A stretch of 64,000 bases of DNA, from contig NZ_FOCK01000005.1 of assembly GCF_900110085.1 (NCBI RefSeq), positions 248,001 through 312,000 on the forward strand. Reading direction: 5' to 3'. How positions within the stretch are numbered: the first letter of the stretch is position 1; every line of letters starts with the position of its first letter. Positions 55,275-63,632 of this stretch are shown one piece after another. This DNA is from Prevotella sp. ne3005. Its GTDB lineage: Bacteria; Bacteroidota; Bacteroidia; Bacteroidales; Bacteroidaceae. Under the pieces are notes generated by a model that was not told the origin of the DNA, searched no databases, and saw only the letters and a list, made by a program, of their open reading frames with translations. Made by a program: the position numbers and the translations under genes.

Positions 55275-55898
55275 ATGAATATGCAAGAAACCAAAGACAT
55301 TTCTCCCTACAAACAGGGGCTTAGAGACAAAATCATCACATCGGCGATGATGGCTTTTGCCAAGAAGGGCATCCGTCAGGTAAAGATGGATGACGTGGCA
55401 TCTGAGTTGGGTATCTCGAAGCGCACACTCTATGAGATCTTCGACAAAAAAGAGGATTTGCTCTATGAGGGTGTGAAATATTATCTCGGTGAACGGCGTT
55501 CTCAGATGCAGCAGAAGGCACAGGACTGCAACAACGTGATGGAGATTATCCTGGTGGCATACAAGCTGAAAGTGGAAGAGGTGCGTCAGACCAATCCGCT
55601 GTTCTATTCAGATCTGGTGAAGTATCCGAAGGTGGCGCGTTATTTAGGACAACAGAACCAGCAGATGCTGACAAATATGACGAAGTTTATCGAGCGTGGC
55701 ATAGATGAGGGCTTTTTTCGCAAGGAGGTGAAGCCAGAACTTGTGGCACGACTATTCGATGCATTAGGAAAATATGTGATGGAGCAGCAGCTTTTCCTCA
55801 GCTATACGATAGAGGAGATATTCATGAATCTGATCTTTGTATCGCTAAGGGGTATCTGTACCAACAAAGGGGTTGAGGCAATTGACAAGTTGATATAG
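55275..55898 (+). CDS. TetR/AcrR-family transcriptional regulator
   Basis: 207 residues. The N-terminal HTH is typical (RDKIITSAMMAFAKKGIRQVKMDDVASELGISKRTLYEIFDKKEDLL), residues about 17-63, followed by a helical ligand-binding core. It is divergently placed from maeB, so maeB or itself may be the target, which is an inference from position only. It is followed by a strong terminator, so it is monocistronic. Confidence 0.88.
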   Translation: MNMQETKDISPYKQGLRDKIITSAMMAFAKKGIRQVKMDDVASELGISKRTLYEIFDKKEDLLYEGVKYYLGERRSQMQQKAQDCNNVMEIILVAYKLKVEEVRQTNPLFYSDLVKYPKVARYLGQQNQQMLTNMTKFIERGIDEGFFRKEVKPELVARLFDALGKYVMEQQLFLSYTIEEIFMNLIFVSLRGICTNKGVEAIDKLI

Positions 55899-55904
55899 AA
55901 AAGA

Positions 55905-55939
55905 AGAAATCCCAGCCAGCTGGCTGGGATTTCTTTTGT
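55905..55939 (+). terminator. Terminator after the TetR gene
   Basis: Perfect 30-bp palindrome (AGAAATCCCAGCCAG and its complement), then TTTG. It is also positioned to stop the convergent gene. Confidence 0.88.
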
Positions 55940-57439
55940 TTACTGATGTTGTTCGCGTAGCAAGTCGTTGACGGTCTTCACTGGGTTGAAGGTGCCGAGA
56001 GGCACTTCTACGAAGACCGTACTCCAATTACTCATAGCACCATTCCATAGGCCTGGTAACTCCAAGGCCTTCAGCTCTTTACCGGCTTTCGATTTAGAAG
56101 AGATGAAACCTGTGGTCTTATCAACAAACTCAGGCAGGTTGAAGGGCTGACCCTTATAGTCCTTCACGGCGCAGACGAGGTCTACGGGGTTGAAGTGAGT
56201 ACCCTGAGTGAACATCTTCATATAAGCCTCGTTGTTAGTGTCAATCTGCGAACTCTCCAGAATCTGCAGCGATACGGTTCCATCCTGATTGTAGGTCAGG
56301 AACGGTCCACCACCAGGTTCACCCACGTTCTTCACCACGCCACAGACGCGCATTGGGCGGTTCAGCTTCTCACGCAGATAGGCGGCATCGGCCTTCTTGC
56401 CCTTGGCATCGGTGCAGAGTTTCTCACTGACGAACTTGGCAATCTCCTCGAGCTGGGCATCGGTAGCACCTGCATCAAGTAGACGCAGATATTCAAAAGC
56501 CTGCTTCTGCAGCGAAACGAGCACACCAGCAATGACCTGCTTCCACTCTACGGTCTCTGGCTTCAGACGGTCGGGTACCACGTTGTCGATGTTCTTGATA
56601 AAAATCACGTCGGCGTCTATCTCATTAAGGTTCTCAATGAGGGCACCGTGACCACCGGGACGGAACAACAATGAGCCGTCATCGTTGCGGAATGGTGTGT
56701 TGTCGGGGTTGGCGGCAACGGTATCGGTAGAGGGCTTCTGCTCTGAGAAGGTAATGTCATACTTGATACCATATTTTTTAGCAAAGGAGTCAGCCTTTTC
56801 AGCCACCTTAGCCTTAAAGAGCTCCATGTGCTCATGAGAGACGGTGAAATGAACATGGGCCTCACCATTAGAGGCAGCATAGAGGGCACCTTCCACAAGG
56901 TGTTCCTCCATCGGGGTGCGCGGTCCTTCAGCATACTTGTGGAAAAGTAACAGTCCCTTAGGAAGCTGACCGTAGTTCAAGCCTTCGGCCTTCAGCATGT
57001 TGGCAGCGACTGCTTTGTAATTACCTGCAGCAATCAGTTCTTTGATTCCCTTGCCTTCGTTCTTCTGGCAAGCGGCATCAAGAGCATCATAGAAAGCGAA
57101 CTTCTCTATCGAGTCGAAGTATTTCTTCTCGAAATCGGAGGTGGGTACATCATAGTCGGCATCCACAAAAGCAAACATGTTTTTGAACATACGGCTGGCG
57201 GCACCTGAGGCGGGCACAAACTTTACGATTTTGTTGCCAGCAGCCTTGTACTGGTTCCATACTTCCTCCAACTGCTTGCGCTCGTCGGCGTTGGGGGCGA
57301 TAATGCCACGACCGATGCCAGCGGCTGCTTCCAGCTTCAGGAAGGGGAATCCGGTTTTAAACTCATTCAGTTGATTCTCGATCTGCTCAGCGGTGATTCC
57401 TTTCTGAGCAATTTGTTTCAGGTCTTGTTGTGATAACAT
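55940..57439 (-). CDS. DUF4301 family protein (nucleotidyltransferase-like)
   Basis: 499 residues. The central part has FVPASGAASRMFK, GNYKAV, FRPGGHGALIENLNEIDADVIFIKNIDNVV and a C-terminal VDLVCAVKDYKGQPFNLPEFVD segment. The middle motif is that of a UDP-sugar pyrophosphorylase-like fold (a Gly-rich loop followed by an Asp in KNIDN). I infer a nucleotidyl- or related phosphoryl-transfer fold, but the substrate is unknown. DUF4301 is largely confined to Bacteroidota. The minus-strand promoter TATTTTTG lies at 57480-57473, 34 bp before the ATG. Confidence 0.82.
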   Translation of the reverse strand: MLSQQDLKQIAQKGITAEQIENQLNEFKTGFPFLKLEAAAGIGRGIIAPNADERKQLEEVWNQYKAAGNKIVKFVPASGAASRMFKNMFAFVDADYDVPTSDFEKKYFDSIEKFAFYDALDAACQKNEGKGIKELIAAGNYKAVAANMLKAEGLNYGQLPKGLLLFHKYAEGPRTPMEEHLVEGALYAASNGEAHVHFTVSHEHMELFKAKVAEKADSFAKKYGIKYDITFSEQKPSTDTVAANPDNTPFRNDDGSLLFRPGGHGALIENLNEIDADVIFIKNIDNVVPDRLKPETVEWKQVIAGVLVSLQKQAFEYLRLLDAGATDAQLEEIAKFVSEKLCTDAKGKKADAAYLREKLNRPMRVCGVVKNVGEPGGGPFLTYNQDGTVSLQILESSQIDTNNEAYMKMFTQGTHFNPVDLVCAVKDYKGQPFNLPEFVDKTTGFISSKSKAGKELKALELPGLWNGAMSNWSTVFVEVPLGTFNPVKTVNDLLREQHQ

Positions 57440-57472
57440 AACGATTTTTGGAATTTAAATTGTTTTCTGATG

Positions 57473-57530
57473 CAAAAATACTAACTTTTTTGAAAAAAAA
57501 CGAAGATTTTCCAAGAAATTTGTATCTTTG
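57473..57530. promoter_or_regulatory. Divergent putative promoters of the DUF4301 and RSH genes
   Basis: Minus-strand TATTTTTG at 57480-57473 and plus-strand TATCTTTG at 57523-57530, the latter 18 bp before ATG 57549. Neither has a strong -33 element. Confidence 0.55.
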
Positions 57531-57548
57531 CAATGAAAAAAGTCAATT

Positions 57549-59621
57549 ATGGCAGAATTATTCGCATTTACATACGAAGAAAAGAAACAGATGGCTGCTC
57601 GTACGGCTCAACTTCTGAAAGAGGAAATTGGGCTGAAGGGTGACGCAATACAGGCGGTTTATCTCATTCCCGAGATTGACGAGGGGCACATGACTATTGA
57701 GCAGGTCGAGGAGCAATACGGCCCGCAGGTGGCCCGCATCCTTCACGGTCTGAACCGCATCCAGCAGCTGTATCAGAAGAATCCCGTTATTGAAAGCGAG
57801 AACTTCCGTAACCTGCTGCTTTCATTCGCTGAAGATATGCGTGTGATTCTCATCATGATTGCTGATCGTGTGAATCTGATGCGCCAAATCCGAGATACGG
57901 AAAATATAGAGGCAAAGATGGAGGTCTCTCAGGAGGCGGCCTATCTCTATGCACCGCTTGCCCATAAGCTAGGCCTCTATAAGCTGAAGAGCGAACTGGA
58001 AGACCTCTCGCTGAAGTATCTGGAACACGATGCTTACTATATGATTCGTGAGAAACTGAATGAGACGAAAGCCTCGCGTGATGCCTATATAGAAAGGTTT
58101 ATCAAACCTATTGAGGAAAAGGTGAAGGCGGCGGGTATCAACTGTCATATCAAGGGTCGTACAAAGTCGATACACTCTATCTGGGAGAAGATGAAAAAGC
58201 AGAAATGCGGCTTTGAGGGAATCTATGACCTCTTCGCCATTCGCATCATCATCGACTGTCCGGAAGATAAGGAGAAGATGCAGTGTTGGCAGGCATACTC
58301 GATTGTTACCGATATGTATCAGCCCAACCCTAAACGACTTCGTGACTGGCTATCGGTTCCTAAATCGAATGGCTACGAGTCGTTGCATATTACAGTTCTT
58401 GGCCCTGAGAAGAAATGGGTGGAGGTGCAGATCCGTACGGAACGTATGGACGATATCGCTGAGCGGGGTGTGGCTGCCCACTGGCGTTATAAGGGCGTAA
58501 AAGGTGAAACGGGGCTTGACGAGTGGCTCACGGGCATTCGTTCAATGCTGGAACATGCTGAGGGTCTGGAGGCTATGGACCAGTTTAAGATGGAGCTCTA
58601 TGAGGATGAGGTCTTTGTGTTCTCGCCTCGTGGCGATCTGTATAAGTTCCCCGTGGGAGCTACTGTGCTCGACTTTGCCTATCATATCCACTCGAATTTG
58701 GGCAACCAGTGTACGGGAGGTCGCATAAACGGCAAGGTGGTGCCCATCCGCTATCAGTTGAAAAGCGGTGACCAAGTGGAGATTCTGACATCGGCCAATC
58801 AGAAACCGCGTCAGGAATGGCTTTCGATTGTGAAGTCGTCACGCGCCAAACAGAAGATTCGCCTGGCATTGAAGGAAACTCGTCAGCGCGACGGACTTTT
58901 TGCCAAGGAGATGCTTGAACGTAAATTCAAGAATCGTAAGATTGATCAGGAGGAGTCGGTGATGTTCCACGTCATCAAGAAGCTTGGCTTCAAGGAGGTG
59001 AGCGATTTTTATAAGTCGATTGCCGACGGCGTATTGGATGTGAACACCGTCATAGATAAATATATAGAGGTACGCGATGGGGAGAAAACGGTGACAGGCG
59101 ACAACATCGCCCGTTCGGCATCGGAGTTTGAGCTGGAACAATCGAAATTCTCACCTGTCAATACGGGGGCCTCTGACGATACCCTCGTCATTGACCAGAA
59201 TCTAAAGGGCTTGGACTACCAACTGGCACGCTGTTGTCATCCAATCTATGGTGATCCAATCTTCGGCTTTGTCACCATCAATGGCGGTATCAAGATTCAC
59301 CGGCAGGATTGTCCTAACGCCCCAGAACTGCGACGCCGTTACGGCTATCGCGTGGTCAAGGCTAAGTGGAGCGGTAAAGGGGCCTCGCAATATTCCATCA
59401 CACTCCGGGTTATCGGTAATGACGATATCGGTATTGTAAACAATCTCACGAGCATTATCTCCAAAGACGAGAAGCTCGTACTGCGCTCTATCAACATCGA
59501 CTCGCACGATGGTCTTTTCAGTGGAAACCTTGTGGTAATGCTGGAAGATACCTCTCGTCTGGAGTCGCTGATCAAGAAGTTACGCACTGTAAAAGGCGTA
59601 AAGCAAGTGGAAAGAATATAA
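57549..59621 (+). CDS. RelA/SpoT homologue (synthetase; degenerate hydrolase domain)
   Basis: 690 residues. The HD hydrolase domain is degenerate: where active enzymes have HDVVEDT this one has VYLIPEIDEG, and the expected N-terminal His motif is also missing, although helix patterns remain (ADRVNLMRQI). The synthetase domain is present (IKGRTKSIHSIWEKMKKQKCGFEGIYDLFAIRII, DWLSVPKSNGYESLH), with a basic RLRD motif of the bifunctional-type subgroup. TGS (DEVFVFSPRGDLYKFPVGATVLDFA) and ACT (SITLRVIGNDDIGIVNNLTSI) domains follow. It makes (p)ppGpp in response to starvation, probably at the ribosome; a separate hydrolase should exist elsewhere. Confidence 0.88.
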   Translation: MAELFAFTYEEKKQMAARTAQLLKEEIGLKGDAIQAVYLIPEIDEGHMTIEQVEEQYGPQVARILHGLNRIQQLYQKNPVIESENFRNLLLSFAEDMRVILIMIADRVNLMRQIRDTENIEAKMEVSQEAAYLYAPLAHKLGLYKLKSELEDLSLKYLEHDAYYMIREKLNETKASRDAYIERFIKPIEEKVKAAGINCHIKGRTKSIHSIWEKMKKQKCGFEGIYDLFAIRIIIDCPEDKEKMQCWQAYSIVTDMYQPNPKRLRDWLSVPKSNGYESLHITVLGPEKKWVEVQIRTERMDDIAERGVAAHWRYKGVKGETGLDEWLTGIRSMLEHAEGLEAMDQFKMELYEDEVFVFSPRGDLYKFPVGATVLDFAYHIHSNLGNQCTGGRINGKVVPIRYQLKSGDQVEILTSANQKPRQEWLSIVKSSRAKQKIRLALKETRQRDGLFAKEMLERKFKNRKIDQEESVMFHVIKKLGFKEVSDFYKSIADGVLDVNTVIDKYIEVRDGEKTVTGDNIARSASEFELEQSKFSPVNTGASDDTLVIDQNLKGLDYQLARCCHPIYGDPIFGFVTINGGIKIHRQDCPNAPELRRRYGYRVVKAKWSGKGASQYSITLRVIGNDDIGIVNNLTSIISKDEKLVLRSINIDSHDGLFSGNLVVMLEDTSRLESLIKKLRTVKGVKQVERI

Positions 59622-59638
59622 AAGATACCAATAACTAT

Positions 59639-59944
59639 ATGAAGAAGTTGTTTTATTTTTGTGTTGGGATGTTAGTGTTTGCGACGTATAGCTGCCGACC
59701 GAATCAGGCAGAGCTTTATCAGCGTTATTTGGAAGACGTGGCCGATACTACCTTTGAGTATGTTACACCTAAGGCAGACTCTCTTAATGCTGATGGTGAG
59801 CCTATTGTTCCTGAAGGACAGGCTGAGGGTGGCTGGGCGAATGACGACGGACTCGTAGCTGTACCTGACATTCCGAAAGAACGCCGAGTAAACAAGGGTG
59901 CCAATTCGTATGACGTTGAGAGAGCTATGTTAGGTAAAGAGTAA
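59639..59944 (+). CDS. Small lipoprotein of unknown function
   Basis: 101 residues with a lipobox-like FATYSC at residues 14-19 and an acidic, Pro/Gly-rich mature part. No family recognised. It begins 17 bp after the RSH gene and ends 3 bp before the convergent stop of the GNAT-like gene, so it is probably co-transcribed with the RSH gene. The role is unknown; it may be an envelope protein. Confidence 0.65.
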   Translation: MKKLFYFCVGMLVFATYSCRPNQAELYQRYLEDVADTTFEYVTPKADSLNADGEPIVPEGQAEGGWANDDGLVAVPDIPKERRVNKGANSYDVERAMLGKE

Positions 59945-59947
59945 TAA

Positions 59948-60925
59948 TTACTCCCTGTAAAGCCAGGAGAGTAAGGAGTTAATCCAACGGATGGAGAAAC
60001 GGAACCAGCGATAGGTGCTTTGTTCTTTGCCTCCAAACCGAAGAATGAACTCTCGGAAAGGATTCTTCGAGAAAGGTAAGCCTACATCCATAAAGCACAT
60101 GTGGGCATAACCGTTTTCATAGGCGTGTTTCATCACATCCCATACCACTACAACATCGGGATGCAAAAAACGGTAGGTTTTGCGTCTGAAGGCCGAATAC
60201 CAGAGATAGGCATCTCCCATGCTATAGACACAAGCGGAACATGCAATTACTTTACCACGATATTTGGTCACGAAGAGCCGCCCATGTTCTCCCTCCATTA
60301 TTTTTCTGAAAAAGGTATCATCAGGTATATAGCGTTTCGGTTTTAATAAATTGTGTTTCCTAAGCAACTTGGAGAACGCTTTGAAGTCGTCTTCTGTTTG
60401 GACGATCTCTGTAGTAGCCCCACGTTCACGGGCAGAATTGATACGCTTCTGAAGCTTTGAAGAAATACGCTCCTCCGGGGCATGACTATGAAGCGAATTA
60501 TGGACACTGGACCAGTTTACAGGGAAAAACTGCAACTGACGTAGTTGTTTGTAACCAAACATTTTCTGACTCAGGTTACTTACCTCCATATACAACGTAC
60601 GTGTACTCATGCTCAACTTCAGTGCTGTCAGCATTTCACCGAAAAGTTCTTCTTTCTTGTAAGGACTGTCGTAATAGACGCCCTCACCGAGAACACGACA
60701 ATGGATAATCAGAAATGGGGGAATTACCAAAGTTCGGTAACGAATAATACCCAGCATGTGGCTGACAACATGTCCTTCGGCATCAGTGGTAACCACCATA
60801 ACAGGCTTCTGACGGGGGGTCTCTCTTGCGATGTCGAACAATTCACGGCTATGGAAGAAATTACTTTCATCCAAAGCCGGCAGTTGTTCGCTGCGCTTGT
60901 AGAGCGTTGTCTTCAGTCCTTTCAT
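59948..60925 (-). CDS. GNAT/FemAB-like acyltransferase
   Basis: 325 residues. The first half (PVMVVTTDAEGHVVSHMLGIIRY) and the second half (FVTKYRGKVIACSACVYSMGDAYLWYSAFRRKTYRFLHPDVVVVWDVMKHAYENG) look like the double acetyltransferase (FemAB/BioF2) fold used in cell-envelope or peptide tailoring. The cofactor-binding loop is not clear. The last residues are basic and aromatic (FSIRWINSLLSWLYRE). The -7 element TATCTTTG (60937-60930 on the minus strand) is only 4 nt from the ATG, so the mRNA may be leaderless. Confidence 0.72.
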   Translation of the reverse strand: MKGLKTTLYKRSEQLPALDESNFFHSRELFDIARETPRQKPVMVVTTDAEGHVVSHMLGIIRYRTLVIPPFLIIHCRVLGEGVYYDSPYKKEELFGEMLTALKLSMSTRTLYMEVSNLSQKMFGYKQLRQLQFFPVNWSSVHNSLHSHAPEERISSKLQKRINSARERGATTEIVQTEDDFKAFSKLLRKHNLLKPKRYIPDDTFFRKIMEGEHGRLFVTKYRGKVIACSACVYSMGDAYLWYSAFRRKTYRFLHPDVVVVWDVMKHAYENGYAHMCFMDVGLPFSKNPFREFILRFGGKEQSTYRWFRFSIRWINSLLSWLYRE

Positions 60926-60981
60926 GCTGCAAAGATAATAAAAAAATAAGAATCGAGAAGTAAGAATTGAGAAAAATATAT

Positions 60982-60989
60982 TATCTTTG
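60982..60989 (+). promoter_or_regulatory. Putative -7 element of the nitroreductase operon
   Basis: TATCTTTG, 27 bp before ATG 61017. There is no good -33 TTTG. Confidence 0.6.
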
Positions 60990-61016
60990 CACCAAAATTA
61001 GATATTTAAGCATAAT

Positions 61017-61544
61017 ATGACAGAATTTAAAGATTTGGTGCAGAAGCGCCGCAGTCACAGAAAGTATACCGATGAAGAGATCGATGCCGACGACCTCAAG
61101 TTAATCATTCGTGCAGCCCTGATGTCACCTACGTCAAAAAACCAGCGCGCCTGGCAGTTTGTGGTCGTGGACGACAAGCAGGATTTGGAGAAACTCGCTG
61201 ATGCGAAGAATCTTGGATCGCAGTTTCTCAAGGATGCCCCTGTAGCTATCGTTGTTTTGGGCGATCCCATGCAAAATGACTGTTGGGTTGAGGATGGTTC
61301 CATTGCCGCAGCCTCCATGCAATATCAGGCAGAGGAGCTAGGGCTTGGCTCGTGTTGGATTCAGATGCGTGGGCGTGGTCTAGACGATGGCACAACTGCT
61401 GATACTGTGATTAGAGGGGTCCTGGACATCCCCGACAATTTGAATTGTCTTTGTATCATTGCACTTGGTCATTGGACTGACGAGCGTCGTGAGCAAAGTG
61501 AGGACAAGTTAAAATGGGAGAACGTACACTTGAATAAGTTTTGA
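61017..61544 (+). CDS. Nitroreductase-family flavoprotein
   Basis: 175 residues. The start EFKDLVQKRRSHRKYTDEEI has the family Arg-Ser-x-Arg-x-(Y/F) FMN-binding motif, followed by RAALMSPTSKNQRAWQFVVV and a C-terminal LGLGSCWIQ segment. It is a small FMN oxidoreductase using NAD(P)H; substrates range from nitroaromatics to quinones and cannot be told here. It heads a likely operon with kdsC and maf (11-bp gap to kdsC). Confidence 0.9.
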   Translation: MTEFKDLVQKRRSHRKYTDEEIDADDLKLIIRAALMSPTSKNQRAWQFVVVDDKQDLEKLADAKNLGSQFLKDAPVAIVVLGDPMQNDCWVEDGSIAAASMQYQAEELGLGSCWIQMRGRGLDDGTTADTVIRGVLDIPDNLNCLCIIALGHWTDERREQSEDKLKWENVHLNKF

Positions 61545-61554
61545 TGGTTGATAG

Positions 61555-62073
61555 ATGATTAATTACGACTTAAAAGAAATAAAGGCCATTATATTTGATA
61601 TCGATGGTGTGTTGAGTTCAGAGACCATCACGCTCTCATCTGAAGGCGAACCTCTACGTACCGTGAACATCAAGGACGGTTATGCTATACAGCTGGCGAT
61701 GAAACTTGGCTTGAGAATCGCGATTATGACTGGTGCTAAAGTTACCAGTATCCGTAAACGTTATGAGGGTCTTGGAGTGGAGGACATCTATATCGGCTGT
61801 TCCGTAAAGATTGAAACATACGAGACTTTCCTTCATAAATATGGTTTGACAGACAAGGAAATAATGTATATGGGCGACGATATTCCCGATCTTGAGATTA
61901 TGCGTCGTGTGGGATGTCCAGTTTGTCCAAAAGATGCTTGTCCTGAGATTAAAGAGGTCAGCATTTATGTGAGTGACCGTATCGGTGGTCATGGTTGTGG
62001 ACGTGATATCATAGAACAGGTGCTTCGCGCACAAGGAAAGTGGATAATGGATAAAAAGGCATTCGGATGGTGA
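61555..62073 (+). CDS. kdsC: 3-deoxy-D-manno-octulosonate 8-phosphate phosphatase
   Basis: 172 residues of the HAD superfamily, class C0: catalytic Asp loop [12 protein letters not shown], Thr in IAIMTGAK, Lys in [10 protein letters not shown], and the metal Asp loop [11 protein letters not shown]. The C-terminal tail ends [12 protein letters not shown], as in KdsC. It removes phosphate from Kdo 8-phosphate for lipopolysaccharide core synthesis. The closing GATGGTGA overlaps the maf start by 7 bp, so translation is coupled. Confidence 0.93.
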   Translation: MINYDLKEIKAIIFDIDGVLSSETITLSSEGEPLRTVNIKDGYAIQLAMKLGLRIAIMTGAKVTSIRKRYEGLGVEDIYIGCSVKIETYETFLHKYGLTDKEIMYMGDDIPDLEIMRRVGCPVCPKDACPEIKEVSIYVSDRIGGHGCGRDIIEQVLRAQGKWIMDKKAFGW

Positions 62074-62636
62074 AAAAACTTGTTTTGGCAAGTAACTCGC
62101 CACGAAGGCGCGAATTGCTTGCAGGTCTCGGAATCCCTTTTGAGGTACGAATCCTCAATGGTATTGAAGAATCTTACCCATCTTCGATGCCAGTCTCTGA
62201 AGTTGCCCTTCACATAGCAGGACTAAAGGCTGAAGCCTATCGGTCAAAAATGGCATCGGATGAAATCATTATCACTGCAGACACTGTGGTGATTGTAGAT
62301 GATGAAATTCTTGGCAAACCTGTTGACAAGGCCGATGCCGACCGTATGCTGCGGCTCCTTAGCGGACGTACGCATCAGGTGATGACAGGTGTTTGCCTGG
62401 TGGCCGAAGGATGGGAAAAACGTTTCTCCGTCACCACAGATGTGACATTTAAGATACTTTCTGACGAAGAGATAAATTACTATATCACCACTTACAAACC
62501 CTTCGACAAAGCTGGTGCATATGGTATACAGGAATGGATAGGATACATAGGCGTAACCGCTTTGAAGGGCAGCTATTACAATGTGATGGGACTTCCCGTG
62601 CAGCGTATCTACGAAGCGCTGAATGCAAAGCAATAA
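62067..62636 (+). CDS. maf: Maf-like nucleotide pyrophosphatase
   Basis: 189 residues. The start [21 protein letters not shown] carries the family SxSPRRxxLL motif, then [22 protein letters not shown] with the metal-binding Asp, and a C-terminal [25 protein letters not shown]. It hydrolyses non-canonical or UTP/dTTP-type nucleotides to monophosphates, a house-cleaning role. It shares 7 bp with kdsC. A hairpin within the 3' end of the convergent prmA gene (about 62658-62684, followed by TCTTTTT) may end transcription. Confidence 0.93.
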   Translation: MVKKLVLASNSPRRRELLAGLGIPFEVRILNGIEESYPSSMPVSEVALHIAGLKAEAYRSKMASDEIIITADTVVIVDDEILGKPVDKADADRMLRLLSGRTHQVMTGVCLVAEGWEKRFSVTTDVTFKILSDEEINYYITTYKPFDKAGAYGIQEWIGYIGVTALKGSYYNVMGLPVQRIYEALNAKQ

Positions 62637-62650
62637 AATGCCTTATCTGC

Positions 62651-63502
62651 TTATGTAAAGACCAAACAACACCAGTTTTGGTCTTCTTTTTGTTGTTGGA
62701 GGGTAAGCCCTAAAGTTTTTGCCTTCTCGATGAGCAGGGGAGCATCTTCAGTATAGAATCCGCTGAGGATAAGTATTGCTCTTTGCGCCATCTTCTTTCG
62801 GAAGAAAGACATATCTGTCAATAGAATATTACGATTGATATTCGCCATTACCACCTTAAACTCGCCATCTACCTTATTTAATATAGAAACATCACCGAGG
62901 AGGGAGGTAAAGTGATTGTCAACGTGATTTATTACCGCATTATGGCGCGCATTATCGACACTCCATTCGTCGATGTCGTAACCTATAGCCTCTTCGGCGC
63001 CGAGTTTGAGTGCGCAGATAGAGAGGATGCCAGTGCCTGTTCCGCAATCCAAAACGCGACCTCTGGGGTGGTGATCTACCAGTGTTGCGCAAATCATACG
63101 GGTGGTTTCGTGTGTTCCTGTGCCAAATGCCAGTTTGGCATCAATCTCAATATTAATAGTGTCAGCAGGCATATTGTCAGGAAGATGACGGCCATCGTGA
63201 ATAGTCATTGCACCATCAGAGATGACTATTGGCTCAAAACCTTCTTGTTCCCACTGCTCATTCCAATCACGATCTTCGGTTTCGCGAATAGTGTAGGTAA
63301 CGGCGGTCCCTTCGAAGGGGAAATCTTCTATAATTTCACGAAGGGCTTTCTCGTTGAATTGTGTTTGCTGCACGTAGCCCTTGAGCCCGTCTTTTGTTTC
63401 TTCAAAAGTCTCGAATCCTGCCTCTCCAGCCATTGCTGCCAATATATCGGAGGCGTCTGTAGAGTAGGGAGTAATGGTAAAAATGGCTTCGAAATATTTC
63501 AT
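62651..63502 (-). CDS. prmA: Ribosomal protein L11 methyltransferase
   Basis: 283 residues from ATG 63502 (MKYFEAIFTITPYSTDASD); the 57 codons upstream lie across the promoter region. The N-terminal substrate-recognition domain is followed by the SAM-binding fold, with TGTHETTRM and the motif I VLDCGTGTGILSICALKLG, then GYDIDEWSVDNA and the NINRN catalytic-loop region. It trimethylates L11. It is convergent with maf. Confidence 0.94.
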   Translation of the reverse strand: MKYFEAIFTITPYSTDASDILAAMAGEAGFETFEETKDGLKGYVQQTQFNEKALREIIEDFPFEGTAVTYTIRETEDRDWNEQWEQEGFEPIVISDGAMTIHDGRHLPDNMPADTINIEIDAKLAFGTGTHETTRMICATLVDHHPRGRVLDCGTGTGILSICALKLGAEEAIGYDIDEWSVDNARHNAVINHVDNHFTSLLGDVSILNKVDGEFKVVMANINRNILLTDMSFFRKKMAQRAILILSGFYTEDAPLLIEKAKTLGLTLQQQKEDQNWCCLVFT

Positions 63503-63522
63503 AAGGATGTTAATTTTTGAGG

Positions 63523-63603
63523 CAAAATTACAAAAAATAGGGAAAATCCTACCATAAGTTAGGGTTTTTCCGTACATTTGCACTAAAAATCGTTGTATTT
63601 TTG
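63523..63603. promoter_or_regulatory. Divergent putative promoters of prmA and the terminal gene
   Basis: Minus-strand TAATTTTG at 63530-63523 lies 20 bp before the prmA ATG. On the plus strand TACATTTG (63573-63580) and TATTTTTG (63596-63603) precede ATG 63633. Confidence 0.5.
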
Positions 63604-63632
63604 CAACGTGAAACCATATAAAGACAAAGAAA

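Noticed and set aside
61545..61560. TGATAGATGATT before kdsC as part of the TGATAGA repeat family
   Set aside because: Only one and a half units, overlapping the start codon; probably chance.
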